Shown: in pieces, positions 59,800 through 64,000 of the stretch
Numbering within the stretch: the first letter of the stretch is position 1
Layout: each line of letters begins with the position of its first letter
Origin: Bacteroidales bacterium
GTDB lineage: Bacteria; Bacteroidota; Bacteroidia; Bacteroidales; F082
DNA: 64,000 nt
Assembly (NCBI GenBank): GCA_017538795.1
Contig: JAFYIE010000075.1
Location: 60,908 to 124,907 of the forward strand
Direction: 5' to 3'
Translations under genes and position numbers: made by a program
The notes under the pieces: model-generated
What the model was told of the DNA's origin: nothing
Databases searched by the model: none
What the model saw: only the letters and a program-made list of their open reading frames with translations

Positions 59800-61020
59800 T
59801 TATTCGAATCTTATTGATTTTGAAGGTCTTACATTATTAATTAGCATAGTCGGCAAAAGCAGCATCAGCACCCAAAGAAGCATAGTGCCAATGTTCAAAG
59901 CCAAGATATGCCATATATTAAGTTCTATCGGGACTGCTGAAAGATAATACGATTCGGGCGAGAGCGAGATAAAACTGGTGTATTTTTGAATTAGGCAGAA
60001 CCCGATTCCGATGACATTTCCGATTAAAATACCTATTAATAAAATGCTGCACGAACGTCGCAAGAAAATGCTTCTGATGAGTCCGTTGCTCGCTCCCATC
60101 GCTTTAAGCAAACCTATGGTTGAGGTTCGTTCAAGTATGATTATCAGCAACATACTGATTATCGTGATGCCAGCAACGAGCAGCATCAGCACTATGATTA
60201 TCACCACATTCATATCCTGAAGCGACAGCCAATCGAAAATCTGCGGATATGTCTCCATCGCCGAATAAGAAACGAGTTCCGTTGGGATGCTATAATAAAT
60301 CTGGTGGTTGTAATCGCTGATATTATCTTCGTTGTCAACCCAAATCTCCAGATGCCCTATTTCGCCGTTTTTCCAACCGTTCAAACGTCTGATTTGGTTC
60401 AAATCACAAAAAACGAAACGCTCGTCGCATTCCTGAAGTCCGGTCTCATAAATACCTTTCACGACAAATTTCCTGCCGCGAGCCTTCATGTCGTTGTCGA
60501 CGAACCAGATTCGCACATCGTCGCCCACCTTCAACTTCATCTTATGAGCGATGATATTTGAAACCACAACATCGTTAGAACGCTCATTCTCAATGTATTG
60601 CGGCGTTTCTCCGTCAATGAGATAATAATTTATGTAGTTCCAATTGTAATCAACGTCAACGCCCTTCAAAACAACGGCTTGAATCTCATCATCAGTCTTG
60701 ATTATGCCGGCTTTGTTTGCCGTTTTGTGCATATTTTTGATGAAAGGCTTGTCGAGACGCGCTTTTAAAACGCTGTCAAAAACAAACGGAGCCTCCTCTA
60801 TCGACTCGTTCTGGTTCAGCGCCTGAACGTGAATCGGAGCCACGAAACCGATAACTTTATCCTTTATCTGATTCTTGAAACCGACGACTACAGCTATGGA
60901 AATCAACATGATAGCGATGCCGAGAGCCACACTTGCGACAGCAATACGCATCACCGTCGAAGACAGATTTTCTTTCGACAACGAAAAAATTCTTTTCGAT
61001 ATGAATGTCGCCGCGTTCAT
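59800..61020 (-). CDS. FtsX/LolC-type ABC transporter permease
   Basis: A 406-residue permease. One N-terminal transmembrane helix (residues about 25-48), a large MacB-like periplasmic domain (50-260), and three C-terminal helices in the FtsX domain (270-395, with LLKAMGASNGLIRSIFL as the coupling segment). This is the layout of LolC/LolE, which extract lipoproteins for delivery to the outer membrane, and of related MacB-type exporters. No ATPase gene is next to it. Its promoter lies 16 bp upstream. Confidence 0.92.
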   Translation of the reverse strand: MNAATFISKRIFSLSKENLSSTVMRIAVASVALGIAIMLISIAVVVGFKNQIKDKVIGFVAPIHVQALNQNESIEEAPFVFDSVLKARLDKPFIKNMHKTANKAGIIKTDDEIQAVVLKGVDVDYNWNYINYYLIDGETPQYIENERSNDVVVSNIIAHKMKLKVGDDVRIWFVDNDMKARGRKFVVKGIYETGLQECDERFVFCDLNQIRRLNGWKNGEIGHLEIWVDNEDNISDYNHQIYYSIPTELVSYSAMETYPQIFDWLSLQDMNVVIIIVLMLLVAGITIISMLLIIILERTSTIGLLKAMGASNGLIRSIFLRRSCSILLIGILIGNVIGIGFCLIQKYTSFISLSPESYYLSAVPIELNIWHILALNIGTMLLWVLMLLLPTMLINNVRPSKSIRFE

Positions 61021-61036
61021 TTTTTTCTTATCATTG

Positions 61037-61044
61037 CAAAAATA
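61037..61044 (-). promoter_or_regulatory. -7 box TATTTTTG for the permease gene
   Basis: An exact TAnnTTTG match on the minus strand, 16 bp before the ATG at 61020, in the narrow space between two divergent genes. Confidence 0.6.
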
Positions 61045-61058
61045 AAAAAATATCGGAT

Positions 61059-62243
61059 ATGTCGAGAATATTTTTGGTTTTATTTCTTATAATATCGTAT
61101 ATACCATTGAATATCAGCGCACAAGAACTAAAACTTCTTGATGCCAAAGATGCGGTTTCTGGTGCTTCGAGGATGGAAATGTATCTACCGATGCTTAAAA
61201 ACAAGGCTGTCGGCGTGATTGGAAACCATACAAGCATAATGGACAACGGCACGCATCTCATCGACACATTGCTTAGTTATGACGTGAATATTGTCAAGAT
61301 TTTCACTCCGGAGCACGGTTTTCGCGGCACTGCCGACGAAGGCGCTTCCATTGCTTCAGGCGTTGACGAAAAAACAGGCATTTCTATCGTTTCGCTTTAC
61401 GGTAAGAATAAAAAACCTACTTCAGAACAGCTGAAAGATGTCGACATTCTTGTGTTCGACCTTCAGGACGTCGGTTGCCGGTTCTACACCTACATCTCGA
61501 CTATGACTTACGTTATGGAAGCCGCTGCCGACAACAATATTCCTGTTATTGTCCTTGACCGTCCGAACCCTAACGGTTTTTACGTGGATGGTCCCGTGCT
61601 CGAGTCAGAGAATGCTTCATTCGTCGGAATGCATTGTGTACCAATTGTTTACGGCTTAACCATCGGGGAATACGCCTTGATGATAAATGAAGAAAAATGG
61701 CTCAACGACGGTTTGCAATGCGATTTGACGGTGATTCCGCTTGGAAACTACGACAGAAACGCCATTTACAAGCTTCCGGTGAAGCCTTCGCCAAACCTTC
61801 CGAATTGGGAATCGGTTTACCTCTACCCTTCGCTCTGCCTGTTTGAGGGCACAAACGTCAGCGTCGGGCGCGGCACAGAGACGCCTTTTCAAGTTTATGG
61901 GCATCCGAATATGGCCGATGACTTTGTTTTTGTGCCGAGAACCGCTGAAGGTCACCGAGCACCACTTTATTCCGACAAAGAATGCCATGGCAAAGACCTT
62001 CTGGAATATGCCCATCGCTATAGAAACAACGAGAAACAGCTTAATCTCTCTTGGATTTTAGATGCGAGAAATCAGTTGAAAAACGACGATAAATTCTTCA
62101 ACAACTATTTCATAAAATTGGTTGGCGTTGCCGATATGCAACAAAAAATCAATTCCGGAATGTCGGAGGATGAAATTCGTTCATCGTGGCAGACCGGAAT
62201 TGACAACTATCTGAAAATCAGAGAGAAATATCTGATTTATTAG
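61059..62243 (+). CDS. namZ: exo-beta-N-acetylmuramidase NamZ-like (DUF1343)
   Basis: A 394-residue exported protein of the DUF1343 family, whose characterised member NamZ removes N-acetylmuramic acid from the non-reducing end of peptidoglycan fragments. A signal peptide (LVLFLIISYIPLNISAQ) is followed by GVIGNHTS, IVKIFTPEHGFRG, DVDILVFDLQDVGCRFYTYI (shown at 20 residues) and LDRPNPNG. The C-terminal half has GTNVSVGRGTETPFQVYG. It would work with mpl, also in this window, in murein recycling. The ATG at 61059 directly precedes the signal peptide; an upstream frame reaches into the divergent gene. Its stop overlaps the next convergent gene by 4 bp. Confidence 0.92.
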   Translation: MSRIFLVLFLIISYIPLNISAQELKLLDAKDAVSGASRMEMYLPMLKNKAVGVIGNHTSIMDNGTHLIDTLLSYDVNIVKIFTPEHGFRGTADEGASIASGVDEKTGISIVSLYGKNKKPTSEQLKDVDILVFDLQDVGCRFYTYISTMTYVMEAAADNNIPVIVLDRPNPNGFYVDGPVLESENASFVGMHCVPIVYGLTIGEYALMINEEKWLNDGLQCDLTVIPLGNYDRNAIYKLPVKPSPNLPNWESVYLYPSLCLFEGTNVSVGRGTETPFQVYGHPNMADDFVFVPRTAEGHRAPLYSDKECHGKDLLEYAHRYRNNEKQLNLSWILDARNQLKNDDKFFNNYFIKLVGVADMQQKINSGMSEDEIRSSWQTGIDNYLKIREKYLIY

Positions 62244-63442
62244 TACATTCTCTTGCCTGGATATACTTCGAGAGCTTTTCCAAGAATCATCATGGCGTCT
62301 TTCAAGTCGTCGCAGTTGAGGCAGTAGCTCAAACGCACTTCCTGACGGCCGAGACCGATTGTTGAGTAAAAACCGCTTGCAGGTGCGAGCATCACAGTCT
62401 TGCCTTCATAGTTGAAGTCGGTGAGCAACCACTTGCAGAACTTGTCGGAATCGTCGATTGGAAGATGTGCCACGATATAGAAAGCGCCTTTTGGTGTCGG
62501 GCAGTAAGCGCCAGGAATCTTGTTGATACCTTCGACGCAAACATCACGACGTTTCACGTATTCGGCAACTATGGCGTCGAAATATGAAACCGGGGTGTCG
62601 AGAGCTGCTTCACCAGCCACCTGACCGTATGTTGGAGGCGACAAACGAGCCTGAGCGAATTTCATTGCAGTGTTGATGACCTCACGGTTACGGGTCACCA
62701 TACGACCGACGCGGATACCGCAAGCGCTGAAACGCTTTGATACTGAGTCGATTAAGATAACGTTATCGTCAACACCCTTGAGGCTCATCGCTGAATGATG
62801 GACTGAGCCGTCGTAGCAGAACTCACGGTAAACCTCGTCAGAAATAAGATAAAGGTCATATTTCAGAATGATCTGACGCAGATTTTCCATTTCCTGTTCT
62901 GAATAAAGGTATCCTGTAGGGTTGTTAGGGTTGCAGATAAGGATAGCCTTTGTATGCTCGGTGATAGCTTTCTCAAAGTCCTCGATTGGAGGCAAAGCGA
63001 AGCCGTTGCTGATCTCAGAATAGATAGGACGTACGCGCACTCCTGCTGTCTGAGCAAAGCCGTTATAGTTAGCGTAGAACGGTTCAGGGATGATAATCTC
63101 ATCGTCCGGGTCCATGATAGTCTGGAAAGCGATCGACAAAGCCTCTGAAGCGCCGTTTGTAACGATGATGTCGTCTGGAGTGACTTTGATGTTCAGTCTG
63201 TCATAATATTCGCAAAGTTTCTTTCTATATGAAAGGGTACCTGCTGAATGCGTGTATTTAATAACTTTTTCGTCATAATTCTTGACAGCTTCAAGAGCAT
63301 ATGGAGTTGTCGCGATATCTGGCTGACCGATATTCAGGTGATACACATGAATACCTCTTGATTTTGCTTCGTCGGCGAAAGGCACAAGCTTTCTGATTGG
63401 CGAAGCCGGCATGAATTGGCCTTTTTTAGAAATTTTCGGCAT
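62240..63442 (-). CDS. PLP-dependent class I/II aminotransferase (AspC-like)
   Basis: A 400-residue fold-type I aminotransferase. Key features are YHLNIGQPDIATTP at the N-terminus, NGASEALSIAFQT for phosphate binding, LICNPNNPTGYLYS with the conserved Asn, and ISDEVYREFCYDG with the PLP-stacking Asp and Tyr. The Schiff-base lysine lies in LIDSVSKRFSACGIRVG near residue 236, and the substrate carboxylate arginine is in EVRLSYCLN. It transfers amino groups to 2-oxoglutarate; the donor (aspartate, aromatic or other amino acid) is not fixed by sequence. It starts 14 bp after the DUF1573 gene. Confidence 0.93.
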   Translation of the reverse strand: MPKISKKGQFMPASPIRKLVPFADEAKSRGIHVYHLNIGQPDIATTPYALEAVKNYDEKVIKYTHSAGTLSYRKKLCEYYDRLNIKVTPDDIIVTNGASEALSIAFQTIMDPDDEIIIPEPFYANYNGFAQTAGVRVRPIYSEISNGFALPPIEDFEKAITEHTKAILICNPNNPTGYLYSEQEMENLRQIILKYDLYLISDEVYREFCYDGSVHHSAMSLKGVDDNVILIDSVSKRFSACGIRVGRMVTRNREVINTAMKFAQARLSPPTYGQVAGEAALDTPVSYFDAIVAEYVKRRDVCVEGINKIPGAYCPTPKGAFYIVAHLPIDDSDKFCKWLLTDFNYEGKTVMLAPASGFYSTIGLGRQEVRLSYCLNCDDLKDAMMILGKALEVYPGKRMY

Positions 63443-63456
63443 AATATAATTAGGTA

Positions 63457-63924
63457 TTAGTTATTCGTATTCAATGGAGTTCCTATTGTTTCCATCTTCA
63501 AAGGAGCCGCGTCTGTTGGCTGAGCTTCGACGTTGCCTTTGATATGCAGTTTTACTTCTTTGTTAATCAAAGCATTAGAAAATATTGTGACATATTTGTT
63601 GAAATTGCCTGAGCGGTCGGTGTTTTTATAAGTCACTTTGATAACGTTTGACTCGCCTGGGAGGATTGGCTGTTTTGGCCATTCCGGAACTGTGCAACCG
63701 CATGATGATTTAGGCTGTGTAAGGATAAGCGGTTCATTGCCGGTGTTAACAAACACAAACTCATATGAGCCGTTACCTTTGAACGGTATGTTGCCAAAAT
63801 CGTGGCTTGTCTCTTTGAATGTGATTTCCGGACCGTTTTGTTTTTCAACGCTTTCTTCGTTTTGAGCGAATGCCATTGTGCCCATCAAAAACAATGTGCA
63901 AATTAAAACAAACAACTTTTTCAT
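63457..63924 (-). CDS. DUF1573 secreted protein
   Basis: A 155-residue exported protein with a signal peptide (FVLICTLFLMGTMAFAQ) and one DUF1573 domain, an Ig-like fold common in Bacteroidota. The conserved opening is ISFKET-like ITFKETSHDFGNIP, with YEFVFVNTGNEPLIL, and the family hallmark PKSSCGCTVPEWP with two cysteines. The function is unknown; a structural or surface role is usual. It has its own promoter and precedes the aminotransferase gene. Confidence 0.9.
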   Translation of the reverse strand: MKKLFVLICTLFLMGTMAFAQNEESVEKQNGPEITFKETSHDFGNIPFKGNGSYEFVFVNTGNEPLILTQPKSSCGCTVPEWPKQPILPGESNVIKVTYKNTDRSGNFNKYVTIFSNALINKEVKLHIKGNVEAQPTDAAPLKMETIGTPLNTNN

Positions 63925-63952
63925 ATCGATCTAATTTTAATTTTTCAAACTA

Positions 63953-63960
63953 CAAAAATA
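63953..63960 (-). promoter_or_regulatory. -7 box TATTTTTG for the DUF1573 gene
   Basis: An exact TAnnTTTG match on the minus strand, 28 bp before the ATG at 63924. Confidence 0.55.
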
Positions 63961-64000
63961 CAAATATTTCTTATATGAAGCGACAAAAATAAAATTTTTA

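Overview
This window is a chromosomal segment of a bacterium of the phylum Bacteroidota, most likely an anaerobic, amino-acid-fermenting member of the Bacteroidales. The evidence is a T9SS-type C-terminal sorting domain, BACON-domain lipoproteins, DUF4831, DUF3127, DUF1343 and DUF1573 proteins, near absence of Shine-Dalgarno sequences, and many promoters with the Bacteroides-type -7 box TAnnTTTG just upstream of genes. No rRNA, tRNA or CRISPR array was seen. One structural RNA, the small SRP RNA, is clear.

Layout. (1) 1-7079 is an AT-rich accessory operon, cut by the window edge: the end of a C5-cytosine methyltransferase, a GHKL (MutL/MORC-like) ATPase, an unknown protein, a large PLD-plus-SNF2 helicase, a possible degenerate nuclease and a Vsr-like nicking endonuclease. 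It looks like a restriction or anti-phage system of the kind in which prokaryotic MORC-like ATPases occur. (2) 7248-24905 is core genome: thioesterase, YgjP-like metalloprotease, HAD phosphatase, miaA, CCA-adding/poly(A) polymerase-like enzyme, clpC, gyrA, a TPR protein, an SSB-like DUF3127 protein, a sodium-solute symporter, heptose biosynthesis genes (gmhA and a gmhB-like gene) and a polyprenyl-phosphate-type glycosyltransferase. (3) 24911-27604 holds the SRP RNA, two lipoproteins that share a conserved 5' leader, and an orphan nucleotidyltransferase.

(4) 27632-33834 is a fermentation cluster on the minus strand: kamE (B12-dependent lysine 5,6-aminomutase beta subunit), a CoA-transferase beta subunit, crt, hbd, acyl-CoA dehydrogenase, etfB and etfA. 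Together these fit lysine fermentation to acetate and butyrate. The partner subunits kamD and CoA-transferase alpha are absent from the neighbourhood, and a dispersed repeat lies at the junction. A GltS-type symporter precedes kamE. (5) 35492-45171 carries uvrB, a rhomboid protease, mutL, a metal-chelate or cobalamin ABC importer and an amidohydrolase.

(6) 45319-54134 is a defence island on the minus strand. In transcription order it holds an AAA ATPase, a TOPRIM-like protein and a HEPN-like protein in one operon with its own promoter; then AbiH; then a restriction-modification operon of two adenine methyltransferase genes and a GIY-YIG-helicase. The restriction-modification operon has an unusually structured leader. 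Beside the island lies a truncated 5' fragment of rpe, which marks a recombination scar. (7) 54516-64000 returns to core genome: metallophosphoesterase, mpl, an Omp28/T9SS protein, xerD, an FtsX/LolC-type permease, NamZ-type muramidase, an aminotransferase and a DUF1573 protein.

The best candidate for an undescribed system is the AAA-TOPRIM-HEPN cassette at 51480-54075. The MORC-like operon at the left edge comes second.
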